In this document: positions 7,779 to 16,621 of the stretch, piece after piece | Numbering within the stretch: the first letter of the stretch is position 1 | Layout of the letters: each line of letters begins with the position of its first letter | Source of the DNA: Prescottella equi | Lineage (GTDB): Bacteria > Actinomycetota > Actinomycetes > Mycobacteriales > Mycobacteriaceae | Direction: 5' to 3' | NCBI RefSeq assembly: GCF_020171745.1 | Contig: NZ_JAIVAH010000022.1 | Coordinates: forward strand, 186,001 to 250,000 | Length of the DNA stretch: 64,000 bases | Translations under genes and position numbers: made by a program | The notes under the pieces: model-generated | Databases searched by the model: none | Told to the model about the DNA's origin: nothing | What the model saw: the letters and a program-made list of their open reading frames with translations, nothing else

Positions 7779-7802
7779 GGCTTGATACTGCAAGATCAAG
7801 CC
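7779..7802. promoter_or_regulatory. 24-bp palindrome, likely operator of the SatD-like operon
   Basis: The sequence GGCTTGAT-AC-TGCA-AG-ATCAAGCC is symmetric over 24 bp except for two central base pairs. It lies 14-37 bp upstream of the SatD-like start and overlaps possible -35 and -10 hexamers on the minus strand (CATAGC being a candidate -10). The first gene encodes a helix-turn-helix, so an autoregulatory operator is the simplest reading. It could also act as a terminator for the upstream DedA-like gene, though no T run follows. Confidence 0.55.
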
Positions 7803-7810
7803 TCTGGGCC

Positions 7811-8485
7811 TTACTTTGATGAATCCAGTTCCTGAACTTGACCCGAGGGGACGGGCGTGCGGGCATCGACGAACAATCCGAACATCCCCACGACGATGCA
7901 GACTCCCGACACCACCAGCAGCCTCGGGTCGGTTTCCCCGGTCAGGGCGTCGGCGAGGAGCACGACACCGACCGTGCCGGGCAGGATGCCGGCCACCGTC
8001 GCGAGCGTGTAGGGCAGCACGCGGACCGACGAGACGCCGCAGCAGTAGTTCACCACCGAGAACGGGATCATCGCGATCAGCCGCAAGGAGCCGACCGCCA
8101 GCCAGCCGCGCCGCTCGAGGCGGGCGTCCACCGAGCGGACCGCGGGATGCGTCAGGTGCGCGGCGACGGCCTCGCGGCCCATCGCCCGCACGATGAGCAG
8201 GGCGAGGACGGCGCTGATCGTCGTGGCCGCCATCGTCACCGCGATCCCGGTGGCCGCACCGAACAGCACGCCCGCGCTGACCGTGAACAGGGTTCGGGGG
8301 ACGGGTGCAATCGTCACGACGACGTGCACCAGCAGGAAGACCAGAGGGAACAGCGGTCCGACCGAATCCGCCCACGACCGGATCTGCTCGATCGACGGAT
8401 GCGGGACCAGTGCCGCGGCGCCGAACAGCACCGCCAGCCCGACGAGGGCGCCGAGCACACGGGGATCCCTCAGTCGCGCAATCAC
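7811..8485 (-). CDS. TVP38/TMEM64 (DedA-like, SNARE-associated) membrane protein
   Basis: A 224-residue membrane protein with about six hydrophobic helices. The family core is visible: TIAPVPRTLFTVSAGVLFG, then LERRGWLAVGSLRLIAMIPF followed by NYCCGVSSVR. These match the re-entrant helix motifs (E/G-x-G and R-x-x-P-x-x-P/F) of VTT-domain proteins, which are linked to lipid scrambling or membrane homeostasis. It corresponds to Rv1491c in the conserved order before mutAB (inferred from position). It lies upstream of, and on the same strand as, the SatD-like operon, separated by a palindrome. Confidence 0.85.
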   Translation of the reverse strand: MIARLRDPRVLGALVGLAVLFGAAALVPHPSIEQIRSWADSVGPLFPLVFLLVHVVVTIAPVPRTLFTVSAGVLFGAATGIAVTMAATTISAVLALLIVRAMGREAVAAHLTHPAVRSVDARLERRGWLAVGSLRLIAMIPFSVVNYCCGVSSVRVLPYTLATVAGILPGTVGVVLLADALTGETDPRLLVVSGVCIVVGMFGLFVDARTPVPSGQVQELDSSK

Positions 8486-8523
8486 AATCGCTCAGACTAC
8501 CTGCGAGACCCGTGCCGACGCGC

Positions 8524-9345
8524 CTACCGGCTGGGGCGCCGGCACGTGACGGTGGCGACGGCGCACGCCCGGCCGTCTGCGCCGGTGCTCGTCACCCGCG
8601 CGACCGCGACCGAGCGGCCGGCGCGGACCACCTCGGCGGTGAACACGACATCGGCGTCGACGGGGGCGGGCCGGAAGAAGTTGATGCGCATCGACGCGGT
8701 GTACATGGGTGCGTCCGGCGTGCTGACGGCCGCGTTGCCGACCAGATCGATCGCGCAGGCCTGGATGCCGCCGTGCATCACGCCCAGCTTGTTGGCCAGC
8801 GCCGGGTTCGCGGGGACGACCAGGCGGGTGCCGTCGGCGGACTTCTCGAACCGGGCGCCGATGCGCGTCAGCGACGACACGGAGGCGTCCGGAACGGATC
8901 CCGGCGCGGCAGCGGGGCGCGCGACGGTCGTGCTGCGATCGGCGCCGCCGTCGACGAAGTTGCCCCACGCGGTCGCGGTGGCGAGCAGGGTGCCTGCGCC
9001 GTCCCGGAGCTCGGTCGAGGCGATGCCGCCGTCCTCGGTGATCGCCACGGCGCGGCCGTCGGCGACCACCTCGGGGCCGATCCAACCGGTCGGTGTGACG
9101 AAGTCCACTGACAGGTCGGCCGTCACGACACCGGTGCGGTCGCCGCGGCGGTCCCAGAGCGTGAATCCGAGGATGTCGTCAACCAGAATGCCCAGCGTGG
9201 CGGTGGGGGAGACGCCCTGTGGGGCGTGTCCGTCGATGTCCATCGTGAGACGGTTGACGCCGTCGAGACGCTGCGGGCGGCTCATCCGGAAAAGCCGCTG
9301 AGGGGTGATCGACACACCTTCTTCCAGCACGTTCGCAACGCTCAT
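8524..9345 (-). CDS. PaaI-like thioesterase, double hotdog
   Basis: A 273-residue protein that appears to contain two hotdog domains. The first half has TLGILVDDILGFTLW and the strand TADLSVDFVTPTG; the second half has the clearer PaaI-type pattern NKLGVMHGGIQACAIDLVG (about 185-203), with HGG near the active site and a following helix, then MRINFFRPAPVDADVVFTAE. Members hydrolyse acyl-CoA thioesters or serve as acyl-CoA binding proteins. The substrate is not deducible. It is divergent from the mutAB operon, across 171 bp, so a link to propionyl- or branched-chain acyl-CoA metabolism is possible but not shown. Confidence 0.8.
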   Translation of the reverse strand: MSVANVLEEGVSITPQRLFRMSRPQRLDGVNRLTMDIDGHAPQGVSPTATLGILVDDILGFTLWDRRGDRTGVVTADLSVDFVTPTGWIGPEVVADGRAVAITEDGGIASTELRDGAGTLLATATAWGNFVDGGADRSTTVARPAAAPGSVPDASVSSLTRIGARFEKSADGTRLVVPANPALANKLGVMHGGIQACAIDLVGNAAVSTPDAPMYTASMRINFFRPAPVDADVVFTAEVVRAGRSVAVARVTSTGADGRACAVATVTCRRPSR

Positions 9346-9391
9346 GAAACGAGGCTAGCGAACCGTGGGTGGCCTGGCGTCGGCGGCCGGA

Positions 9392-9463
9392 GTGATGCGG
9401 TTAGCATCACAGGTCAAGGGGACGGGAATCGTCCCATTTGTTTGCCCGATTGTTTGTCCGATT
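9392..9463. promoter_or_regulatory. Repeat-rich control region upstream of mutA
   Basis: Three elements lie side by side: a perfect inverted repeat GTGATGC-N5-GCATCAC (9392-9410), a second inverted repeat GGGACG-N5-CGTCCC (9419-9435), and a tandem 12-bp direct repeat GTTTGCCCGATT / GTTTGTCCGATT (9440-9463). They fill most of the 171-bp gap between the divergent thioesterase gene and mutA. This arrangement suggests operators for one or more regulators of the methylmalonyl-CoA mutase operon. No B12 riboswitch consensus is recognisable. Confidence 0.5.
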
Positions 9464-9516
9464 GGAAGACCGCTCGCCACGAGCGATCACGCACGAGAGT
9501 GAGAGGGAGCCGCCCC

Positions 9517-11430
9517 GTGTCACCAGCTTCACAAGCCGAGGACGCCGCGCGCGCCTACTCGGAATGGCAGCAGGCCGTCGCCGGCGTGCTTGCCAAGTCG
9601 CGTCGAGTCGACGCCGCCGAGCTGGGCCCGGAGCCGCAGAAGCTTCTCGATACCACCACGTACGACGGCGTGACCGTGTCGCCGCTGTACACCGGTCGCG
9701 ACGAGCTTCCCGAGGCCCCGCTGCCCGGCCAGTTCCCGTACGTCCGTGGCGCCGACGCGAGCCGTGACGTCAACTCCGGTTGGCTCGTCAGCGCCCGCTT
9801 CGGCCAGGACGCCCAGGACGCCGCCGCGGTCAACCGGACGGTCCTCGACGGGCTCGAGAACGGTGTGAGCGCGCTGACGCTGTCGCTCGGCGGCAAGAAC
9901 CTGCCGGTCGCGGAGCTCGACGCCGCGCTCGCCGGCGTGCTGCTGGATCTGGCGCCGCTGTCCCTGGACGCCGGTACGGATGTGGCGGCTGCCGCGCAGC
10001 AGCTCTACACGCTGCTCGATGCACGCGCCGCAGCCGGTGACGGCGTCACCGACCGGGCCCAGGTCCGAGTCGGGCTGGGCGCCGCGCCGCTGACCGACGC
10101 GTTCTCCGGTGCCGCCGGCATCGAGCTGGACGAGGCCGTCGCGCTCGCCGCGGCCGCTTCGGCCCGTACCGAGACGGTCCGCGCCCTCACCGTGGACGGC
10201 ACCGCCTTCCACAACGCCGGTGCCGGCGACGCCGAGGAGCTCGGCGCGGCGATCGCTGCCGGTGTCGAGTACCTGCGCGCGCTCACCGAGCGCGGTCTGA
10301 CGATCTCGGAGGCCCTCGGCCAGCTCGAGTTCCGTCTCGCCGCGACCGACGACCAGTTCCAGACCATCGCCAAGTTCCGCGCCGGCCGCCAGGTGTGGGC
10401 CCGCGTGGCGCAGGTGTGCGGTGCCTCCGAGTTCGGTGGCGCCGTGCAGCACGCGGTGACCTCGGCCGCGATGATGTCGCAGCGTGACCCGTGGGTGAAC
10501 ATGCTCCGCACCACCCTCGCCGCGTTCGGTGCGGGTGTCGGCGGCGCCGACTCGGTGACGGTCCTGCCGTTCGACGTCGCGCTGCCCGCGGGCGCCGCGG
10601 GTGTCTCGAAGTCGTTCTCCGAGCGCATCGCCCGCAACACCCAGCTGCTGCTGCTCGAGGAGTCGCACCTCGGCCGCGTCCTCGATCCGGGTGCCGGCTC
10701 GTGGTACGTCGAGCAGCTCACCGAGGAGATCGCGGCGAAGGCGTGGGAGTTCTTCCAGCAGATCGAGGCCGCCGGTGGCTACCGCGCCGCCCTCGCTGCC
10801 GGTGTCGTCGCCGACCGGATCGCCGCGACGAAGGCCGCCCGCGATGCCGATATCGCGCATCGCCGGACCGCCGTCACGGGCATCAACGAGTTCCCGAACC
10901 TCGGTGAGGCCGCGCTGCCCGCCGGTGCCGCCGAGGCCGGTTCCTCCGTCGCCGGTGTCACCGTCGCTCGTTACGCGGCCGCCTTCGAGGCGCTGCGCGA
11001 CCGCTCGGACGCCTTCCTCGCCGCGAACGGTGCCCGCCCGCGGGTGCTGCTGGCGCCGGTCGGCTCCGTCGCCGAGCACAACGTGCGCACCACGTTCGCG
11101 ACGAACCTCCTCGCGTCCGGTGGCATCGAGGCCGTCAACCCGGGTCAGCTGGATCCGGCGGACGGCGGCATCGCCACGGCCGTCAAGGAGTCGGGCGCGA
11201 CGATCGCGGTGCTGTGCGGCACCGACAAGCGCTACGGCGAGCAGGGCGCCGCGGCTGTTGCCGCGCTCCGCGAGGCCGGCATCGAGCAGGTGCTGCTGGC
11301 CGGTCCGGAGAAGGTCTTCGCAGATGTCGAGGGCGCCGGGCGTCCCGACGGATTCCTTACCGCTCGCATCGATGCAGTCGCGGCTCTGACCGAACTGCTC
11401 GGCGCAATCGAAACTGGGAGCATCAAGTGA
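9517..11430 (+). CDS. mutA: Methylmalonyl-CoA mutase small subunit
   Basis: A 637-residue small (beta) subunit of the adenosylcobalamin-dependent methylmalonyl-CoA mutase. It has the mutase TIM-barrel core (for example [27 protein letters not shown] and [20 protein letters not shown]) and a degenerate C-terminal flavodoxin-like domain that lacks the cobalamin motif DxHxxG, as is normal for this subunit. The GTG at 9517 has an AGAGGGAG ribosome site about 8 nt upstream; longer reading frames have no such site. It overlaps mutB by 4 bp (GTGA), so the subunits are made in step. The enzyme interconverts (R)-methylmalonyl-CoA and succinyl-CoA in propionate, odd-chain and branched-chain catabolism. 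Confidence 0.95.
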   Translation: MSPASQAEDAARAYSEWQQAVAGVLAKSRRVDAAELGPEPQKLLDTTTYDGVTVSPLYTGRDELPEAPLPGQFPYVRGADASRDVNSGWLVSARFGQDAQDAAAVNRTVLDGLENGVSALTLSLGGKNLPVAELDAALAGVLLDLAPLSLDAGTDVAAAAQQLYTLLDARAAAGDGVTDRAQVRVGLGAAPLTDAFSGAAGIELDEAVALAAAASARTETVRALTVDGTAFHNAGAGDAEELGAAIAAGVEYLRALTERGLTISEALGQLEFRLAATDDQFQTIAKFRAGRQVWARVAQVCGASEFGGAVQHAVTSAAMMSQRDPWVNMLRTTLAAFGAGVGGADSVTVLPFDVALPAGAAGVSKSFSERIARNTQLLLLEESHLGRVLDPGAGSWYVEQLTEEIAAKAWEFFQQIEAAGGYRAALAAGVVADRIAATKAARDADIAHRRTAVTGINEFPNLGEAALPAGAAEAGSSVAGVTVARYAAAFEALRDRSDAFLAANGARPRVLLAPVGSVAEHNVRTTFATNLLASGGIEAVNPGQLDPADGGIATAVKESGATIAVLCGTDKRYGEQGAAAVAALREAGIEQVLLAGPEKVFADVEGAGRPDGFLTARIDAVAALTELLGAIETGSIK

Positions 11431-13688
11431 CAACGAACGAGGTCAAGCACCTCATCGGCAACTTTGCCGACGTCGCGTTGACGGACCCGGAGTTCCCGCA
11501 GCCGGCCGCTCCCACCGCGGCGCAGGCCGAGGCACTGGTCGAGAACCTCGCGACCGCGAACGGCTACACCGCCGAGCAGGTCGTGTGGTCGACGCCCGAG
11601 GGCATCGACGTCAAGCCGGTCTACACCAAGGCCGACCGGGACGCCGCCGAGGCCGACGGCTACCCGCTGGGCAGCTACCCGGGCGCGGCCCCGTTCCTGC
11701 GTGGCCCGTACCCGACGATGTACGTCAACCAGCCGTGGACCATCCGCCAGTACGCGGGCTTCTCCACCGCCGCCGAGTCCAACGCGTTCTACCGCCGCAA
11801 CCTCGCGTCGGGTCAGAAGGGCCTGTCGGTCGCGTTCGACCTCGCGACGCACCGCGGCTACGACTCCGATCACCCGCGCGTGCAGGGTGACGTCGGCATG
11901 GCCGGTGTCGCGATCGACTCGATCCTCGACATGCGTCAGCTGTTCGACGGCATCGACCTGTCGCAGGTGTCGGTGTCGATGACCATGAACGGCGCGGTGC
12001 TGCCGATCCTGGCGCTGTACGTCGTGGCGGCCGAGGAGCAGGGTGTCGCTCCCGAGCAGCTGGCCGGAACCATTCAGAACGACATTCTGAAGGAGTTCAT
12101 GGTCCGCAACACCTACATCTACCCGCCGAAGCCGTCGATGCGGATCATCTCCGACATCTTCGCGTACACGTCGGCGAAGATGCCGAAGTTCAACTCGATC
12201 TCCATCTCGGGCTACCACATCCAGGAGGCCGGTGCGACCGCCGACCTGGAGCTGGCCTACACGCTCGCCGACGGCATCGAGTACATCCGCGCCGGTCTCG
12301 ACGCGGGCATGGACATCGACAAGTTCGCGCCGCGTCTGTCGTTCTTCTGGGCGATCGGCATGAACTTCTTCATGGAGGTCGCCAAGCTCCGCGCCGGGCG
12401 TCTGCTGTGGGCCGAGCTGGTCGAGAAGTTCGCCCCGAAGAACTCCAAGTCGCTGTCGCTGCGTACCCACTCGCAGACGTCGGGCTGGTCGCTCACCGCG
12501 CAGGACGTGTTCAACAACGTCGGCCGCACGTGTGTCGAGGCGATGGCGGCGACGCAGGGCCACACCCAGTCGCTGCACACCAACGCGCTCGACGAGGCGA
12601 TCGCACTGCCGACCGACTTCTCGGCTCGCATCGCCCGCAACACCCAGCTGCTGATCCAGCAGGAGTCGAACACGGTCCGTCCGATCGACCCGTGGGGTGG
12701 CTCGCACTACGTCGAGTGGCTCACCAACGAGCTCGCGAACCGTGCCCGCGCGCACATCGCCGAGGTCGAGGAGGCCGGCGGCATGGCGCAGGCCATCGGT
12801 GAGGGCATCCCGAAGCTCCGCATCGAGGAGGCCGCGGCCCGCACCCAGGCCCGTATCGACTCCGGCCGGCAGCCGCTGATCGGCGTCAACAAGTACGTGC
12901 CGGACGAGCCGGACAGCATCGAGGTGCTCAAGGTCGACAACACCAAGGTGCGCGCCGAGCAGATCGCGAAGCTGCAGCAGCTGCGCGCCGAGCGCGACGA
13001 GGCCGCCACCCAGGCCGCGCTCGCCGAGCTCACCCGCGCCGCCGCCTCCACCGAGGGCGGCATGGAGAACAACCTGCTCGCCCTCGCCATCGACGCGGCC
13101 CGCGCCAAGGCGACCGGCGGCGAGATCTCCGACGCGCTCGAGAAGGTCTACGGGCGCCACCAGGCCGAGATCCGCACCATCAGTGGTGTGTACCGGGACG
13201 AGGCCGGAAAGGTGAGCAACATCTCGAACGCCATCGCACTCGTCGAGAAGTTCGCCGAGGAGGAGGGACGTCGTCCCCGCATCCTCGTCGCGAAGATGGG
13301 CCAGGACGGTCACGACCGCGGCCAGAAGGTGATCTCCACCGGCTTCGCCGACCTCGGCTTCGACGTCGACGTGGGACCGCTGTTCCAGACCCCCGAGGAG
13401 GTCGCCCAGCAGGCGGCCGACGCCGACGTCCACATCGTCGGTGTGTCCTCCCTCGCTGCTGGTCACCTCACGCTGGTGCCGGCGCTGCGGGAGGCGCTCG
13501 CCGCGGCGGGTCGCCCCGACATCATGGTCGTGGTCGGTGGCGTCATCCCGCCGGGCGACTTCGAGGAGCTGTACCAGGCCGGTGCCGCGGCGATCTTCCC
13601 GCCCGGCACGGTTCTCGCGGACGCGGCGATCGGTCTGCTGCAGAAGTTGTCGGAGCAGTTGGGACACGATCCGATTGCCGCCGACTAA
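11427..13688 (+). CDS. mutB: Methylmalonyl-CoA mutase large subunit
   Basis: A 753-residue large (alpha) catalytic subunit. Visible motifs are the substrate-binding region [18 protein letters not shown] with the active-site Tyr, the block [19 protein letters not shown], and the C-terminal B12-binding motif DGHDRG at about residue 627, where the His is the lower cobalt ligand, followed by GVSSLAAGH and [12 protein letters not shown]. Length and motif order match the actinobacterial enzyme. It overlaps mutA at its 5' end and meaB at its 3' end by about 14 bp, so all three are one translational unit. Confidence 0.97.
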   Translation: MTTNEVKHLIGNFADVALTDPEFPQPAAPTAAQAEALVENLATANGYTAEQVVWSTPEGIDVKPVYTKADRDAAEADGYPLGSYPGAAPFLRGPYPTMYVNQPWTIRQYAGFSTAAESNAFYRRNLASGQKGLSVAFDLATHRGYDSDHPRVQGDVGMAGVAIDSILDMRQLFDGIDLSQVSVSMTMNGAVLPILALYVVAAEEQGVAPEQLAGTIQNDILKEFMVRNTYIYPPKPSMRIISDIFAYTSAKMPKFNSISISGYHIQEAGATADLELAYTLADGIEYIRAGLDAGMDIDKFAPRLSFFWAIGMNFFMEVAKLRAGRLLWAELVEKFAPKNSKSLSLRTHSQTSGWSLTAQDVFNNVGRTCVEAMAATQGHTQSLHTNALDEAIALPTDFSARIARNTQLLIQQESNTVRPIDPWGGSHYVEWLTNELANRARAHIAEVEEAGGMAQAIGEGIPKLRIEEAAARTQARIDSGRQPLIGVNKYVPDEPDSIEVLKVDNTKVRAEQIAKLQQLRAERDEAATQAALAELTRAAASTEGGMENNLLALAIDAARAKATGGEISDALEKVYGRHQAEIRTISGVYRDEAGKVSNISNAIALVEKFAEEEGRRPRILVAKMGQDGHDRGQKVISTGFADLGFDVDVGPLFQTPEEVAQQAADADVHIVGVSSLAAGHLTLVPALREALAAAGRPDIMVVVGGVIPPGDFEELYQAGAAAIFPPGTVLADAAIGLLQKLSEQLGHDPIAAD

Positions 13689-14676
13689 CCGTCCGCCGCT
13701 CGATCTGGCTGCGCTCGGTGACGCGGTCCTGGAGGGCCGGCGAAGTGATGTGTCCAAGGCCATCACCCTCGTCGAGTCCACCCGGGCCGATCACCGGGAG
13801 CAGGCGCAGCAGTTGCTGCTGCGCCTGCTCCCGCACGCCGGAAACGCGATCCGGGTAGGCATCACGGGTGTCCCCGGCGTCGGCAAGTCGACGACCATCG
13901 AGGCCCTCGGGATGCACCTGATCTCGTTGGGACACAAGGTCGCCGTCCTTGCCGTCGACCCGTCGTCGACCCGCACCGGTGGGTCGATCCTCGGCGACAA
14001 GACCCGGATGCAGAACCTGTCGGTGGAGCCGAACGCGTTCATCCGGCCGTCCCCGACGTCGGGGACGCTGGGCGGTGTCGCGAAGGCGACCCGCGAGACG
14101 ATGGTGCTGCTCGAGGCCGCCGGCTACGACGTGATCCTCGTGGAGACGGTCGGTGTGGGGCAGTCGGAGGTGACGGTCGCCAACATGGTGGACACGTTCA
14201 CGTTCCTCACGCTCGCCCGCACCGGTGACCAGCTGCAGGGCATCAAGAAGGGCGTCCTGGAGCTCGCCGACATCGTCACCGTCAACAAGGCCGACGGCAA
14301 GCACGAGACCGAGGCTCGGGTCGCTGCTCGTGAACTGGCCGGTGCGCTGCGGCTGATCTACCCGCACGACGCGCTGTGGAAGCCGCCGGTGCTCACGATG
14401 AGTGCACTCGAGAACATCGGGGTCGACAAGTTCTGGGACGAGGTGCTCCGGCACCGCAAGGTCCTAGGCGACGCCGGTGAACTCGAACGCAAGCGGCAGA
14501 AGCAGCAGGTCGACTGGACGTGGTCGATGATCCACGACCAGCTGTTGCGCCGACTCGACTCGAACGAGCGGGTGAAGAAGATCCGCGGCGAGGTCGAGGA
14601 CCAGGTTCGTGAGGGGTCGCTCACCGCGGCCCTCGCGGCGCACCGGATCCTCGAGGCGTTCGACGGCGCCGAATAG
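13675..14676 (+). CDS. meaB: MeaB, GTPase chaperone of methylmalonyl-CoA mutase
   Basis: A 333-residue MeaB-type GTPase (formerly ArgK), which protects methylmalonyl-CoA mutase and gates delivery of adenosylcobalamin. Walker A GVPGVGKS is at residues 65-72; [20 protein letters not shown] and [13 protein letters not shown] follow, and NKAD gives guanine specificity. The C-terminal dimerisation arm is present. The first codon is uncertain: the TTG at 13675 is the only start-like codon near the family's N-terminus, and it places the start 14 bp inside mutB. Close overlap and family knowledge agree that it is expressed with mutAB. Confidence 0.93.
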   Translation: MPPTNRPPLDLAALGDAVLEGRRSDVSKAITLVESTRADHREQAQQLLLRLLPHAGNAIRVGITGVPGVGKSTTIEALGMHLISLGHKVAVLAVDPSSTRTGGSILGDKTRMQNLSVEPNAFIRPSPTSGTLGGVAKATRETMVLLEAAGYDVILVETVGVGQSEVTVANMVDTFTFLTLARTGDQLQGIKKGVLELADIVTVNKADGKHETEARVAARELAGALRLIYPHDALWKPPVLTMSALENIGVDKFWDEVLRHRKVLGDAGELERKRQKQQVDWTWSMIHDQLLRRLDSNERVKKIRGEVEDQVREGSLTAALAAHRILEAFDGAE

Positions 14677-14698
14677 CGCTGTCCTGCAGTCGTCAACG

Positions 14699-14743
14699 AC
14701 GACGAGGGCCCCGCACCATGCGATGGTGTGGGGCCCTCGTCGT
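14699..14743. terminator. Strong bidirectional terminator between meaB and a VOC gene
   Basis: A near-perfect inverted repeat with 21-bp arms and a 3-nt loop (ACGACGAGGGCCCCGCACCA type arm) lies between the convergent meaB and VOC protein genes. One G-T type mismatch is present. The right arm runs into TTCG rather than a long T tract, as is usual for high-GC Actinobacteria. Confidence 0.85.
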
Positions 14744-14750
14744 TTCGCTC

Positions 14751-15188
14751 TCACATGTCGGTGCTCAGCCGTACCCGCCCGTCGGCGTCGACGCTCCAGC
14801 CCGGGTTGTGGCAGATCTCCCAGATCACGCCGTTCGGGTCGGCGAAGTGCCCGTGATAGCCGCCGAACGCGGCCCGCTGTGGATGCTTGATCAGCGATGC
14901 GCCGGCCCGTATCGCGGCGGCGACGAGGGCATCGACGGCCGCGGCATCGGAGACATTGTGCGAGAACGTGATTCCCGATGTCGCGACGTGTGTCCCGGGG
15001 CGCCCGATGTCCTCACGGAACTTCTCGGCGTCGAACAGTCCCAGCACCGTGCCCGGTGCGGTCTGGAAGAAGATGATCTCCCCGGGTACGTCGAGCAGCG
15101 CCTCCCACCCCAGCCCGCCGCAGTAGAACGCACGGGCCGCATCGAGATCCGGCGTCGCGAGCGTCACGAAGTGGATGTGTTGGTCCAT
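14751..15188 (-). CDS. VOC (glyoxalase/bleomycin resistance) superfamily protein
   Basis: A 145-residue VOC protein. It begins HIHFVTLATPDLDAARAFYC with a metal-ligand-type His at the first strand, and ends AFGGYHGHFADPNGVIWEIC, where the Glu is the usual last metal ligand. The FADPNGVIWE signature is diagnostic. VOC enzymes include glyoxalases, dioxygenases and drug-binding proteins, and the specific substrate cannot be told. The ATG at 15188 was chosen over a far upstream start that lacks the family sequence. It is divergent from the SRPBCC gene by 68 bp. Confidence 0.85.
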   Translation of the reverse strand: MDQHIHFVTLATPDLDAARAFYCGGLGWEALLDVPGEIIFFQTAPGTVLGLFDAEKFREDIGRPGTHVATSGITFSHNVSDAAAVDALVAAAIRAGASLIKHPQRAAFGGYHGHFADPNGVIWEICHNPGWSVDADGRVRLSTDM

Positions 15189-15256
15189 GCGAGGAGTCTG
15201 GCACCGATTCCCGCGGCCTGCACAAATCGGCCGAAAGCGGTCGAATCGAGTGTCCT

Positions 15257-15784
15257 GTGGTGCACAATCGCCGCGTGGGCAAATGGTTCGAGCGGGCTCA
15301 GGTGCCCAAAGATCAAGTGCTGCAGGTTTCGTCATCTGTGGAGATCGCGATTCCGCGGCGACAGGTTTGGGACCTGATCAAACCGGCCGAGAGTTCGATG
15401 CTTCTCGATCCGTCGGTGGTGCGGTCGTTCCGTGCACCGGGAACTCCGGAAGGCGTCGGCGAGATCCAGGTTTTCATCAGTAGGGTCGACGGACGTGAAC
15501 ACGTCGGTGCCATCGAGGTTGTCGATGAAGTTTCCGGCGAATACGCCATGACGAGGCAGATCGGTGACGCAGATGATGCGGCTCGACTGACTTACTTGCT
15601 CGCTGACACACCAGGAGGGACCCGGCTCGAACAGCGGTCGGTGTTCACGGTCCCGGCGGCCCACGCCGAATACGTGCCGACGTATCTCGAGCACTATCAC
15701 GTAGGTATCGAGTCGTACCTGCACCGGGTGAAACTCGTCGCCGAGGGTGGTTGGCGCGCTCCCGGCAGGCATGCGGCGTCCTGA
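15257..15784 (+). CDS. SRPBCC (polyketide cyclase/START-like) family protein
   Basis: A 175-residue protein with a START-like fold: VSSSVEIAIPRRQVWDLIKP opens the domain as in the polyketide cyclase/AHA1-like SRPBCC families, followed by a series of beta strands (VRSFRAPGTPEGVGEIQVFI, HVGAIEVVDE) and a long C-terminal helix YVPTYLEHYHVGIESYLHRV. These proteins bind hydrophobic ligands in a deep cavity. The ligand is unknown. The start could be the GTG at 15257 or at 15275. It is monocistronic, ending before the convergent TetR gene. Confidence 0.7.
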   Translation: MVHNRRVGKWFERAQVPKDQVLQVSSSVEIAIPRRQVWDLIKPAESSMLLDPSVVRSFRAPGTPEGVGEIQVFISRVDGREHVGAIEVVDEVSGEYAMTRQIGDADDAARLTYLLADTPGGTRLEQRSVFTVPAAHAEYVPTYLEHYHVGIESYLHRVKLVAEGGWRAPGRHAAS

Positions 15785-15830
15785 CGCCGCACCCGAGGGT
15801 TCCCGGGCGCGGCGACAGGACTGAACGGTT

Positions 15831-16508
15831 TCAGGCCTCAGGCGCCGAATCGGTTGCCGCGGCATCGGAGTCGACGGGCGGGGTCCACCGCGCCGCGCGG
15901 ATGTCCGACAGTTCCGCCGCATCATCGGTGGTGGCGATCGCCGGAAGCAGGTACTCCCACATGTCGTCGACGCGCTGCTCGATGTCGGCGCGCAGCGTGA
16001 GGACCTGCGATACCAGTTGGACGCCGGTGAACGACCCGATCACGAACCGTGCGAGGGACGCCGGATCGACGGTGTCCGCGATCTCGCCCTGCTCGATGCC
16101 CTGCTCGACGACCGTCTGCGCGCTCTCGATCCACTCGACGTACGGCTGCGCAGGTTCGCTCGAACCGCTGAACTCGAGCGTGAGACGCATTCCGGCGCGC
16201 ACGACCGGATCGTGAATGATCTGGCGCGCCATCTCGTGACACAGCATCACGAGTTGCCGCAGCGGGCTTGCGCCGGTTGCAGCGACCGAGTGGACCGATT
16301 CGATCGAGGTGCGGTGTTGCTCCTCGATGACGACGCGTGCCAGCTCGTCCTTCGAACGGAAGTGGAAGTAGAGAGCGCCCTTGGTGGTTCCTGAACCGTC
16401 GACGATGTCGCCTAGGCTCGCTCCCTCGAACCCGGATTGCTCGAACATGCGAGCTGCACCGGTGATGATCTGTTGCCGTGTTGCCACGGCGCGTGCCTGT
16501 CGTGCCAC
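15831..16508 (-). CDS. TetR-family regulator of the gamma-butyrolactone-receptor type
   Basis: A 225-residue TetR regulator. The N-terminal helix-turn-helix is RQQIITGAARMFEQSGFEGA followed by SLGDIVDGSGTTKGALYFHF (about residues 11-50), with the KGALYFHFRSKDELA pattern common to ArpA/ScbR-like receptors. The C-terminal part (MCHEMARQIIHDPVVRAGMRLTLE-like) also resembles that group, which binds gamma-butyrolactone autoinducers. An ARE-like palindrome and a second short palindrome lie upstream. The GTG start is at 16508. Its ligand and targets are not known; a nucleoside hydrolase gene lies upstream in the same orientation. Confidence 0.78.
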   Translation of the reverse strand: MARQARAVATRQQIITGAARMFEQSGFEGASLGDIVDGSGTTKGALYFHFRSKDELARVVIEEQHRTSIESVHSVAATGASPLRQLVMLCHEMARQIIHDPVVRAGMRLTLEFSGSSEPAQPYVEWIESAQTVVEQGIEQGEIADTVDPASLARFVIGSFTGVQLVSQVLTLRADIEQRVDDMWEYLLPAIATTDDAAELSDIRAARWTPPVDSDAAATDSAPEA

Positions 16509-16534
16509 GTGTACCGCCTTTTTTCCCGACTGAA

Positions 16535-16545
16535 CAACCTGGTTG
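16535..16545. promoter_or_regulatory. Palindrome overlapping the -35 of the TetR gene
   Basis: CAACC-T-GGTTG (11 bp) lies about 27-37 bp upstream of the TetR GTG and overlaps a -35-like TTGTTC on the minus strand, which is 17 bp from a weak -10. It is a plausible site for autorepression. Confidence 0.4.
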
Positions 16546-16604
16546 ACCGCAGCCGGGATGCCGACTGGACGCTCATCCAGATCGACGAAACGGTACCAGT
16601 GTCG

Positions 16605-16621
16605 AGCTACCGGTCGGTTCG
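16605..16621. promoter_or_regulatory. ARE-like palindrome (gamma-butyrolactone receptor site)
   Basis: The core ACCG-GT-CGGT (16609-16618) is perfectly symmetric and the extended sequence CTACCGGTCGGTTCG matches the half-site style of ScbR/ArpA autoregulatory elements (GGTCGGTT). It lies about 100 bp upstream of the TetR start, at the very end of the nucleoside hydrolase gene. Confidence 0.45.

Noticed and set aside
9346-9516. Cobalamin riboswitch before mutA
   Set aside because: No B12-box-like sequence; the region is explained by inverted and direct repeats.
9529-13781. Long minus-strand frames opposite mutA and mutB
   Set aside because: Both are shadows of well-defined mutase genes; no family pattern or start signal.
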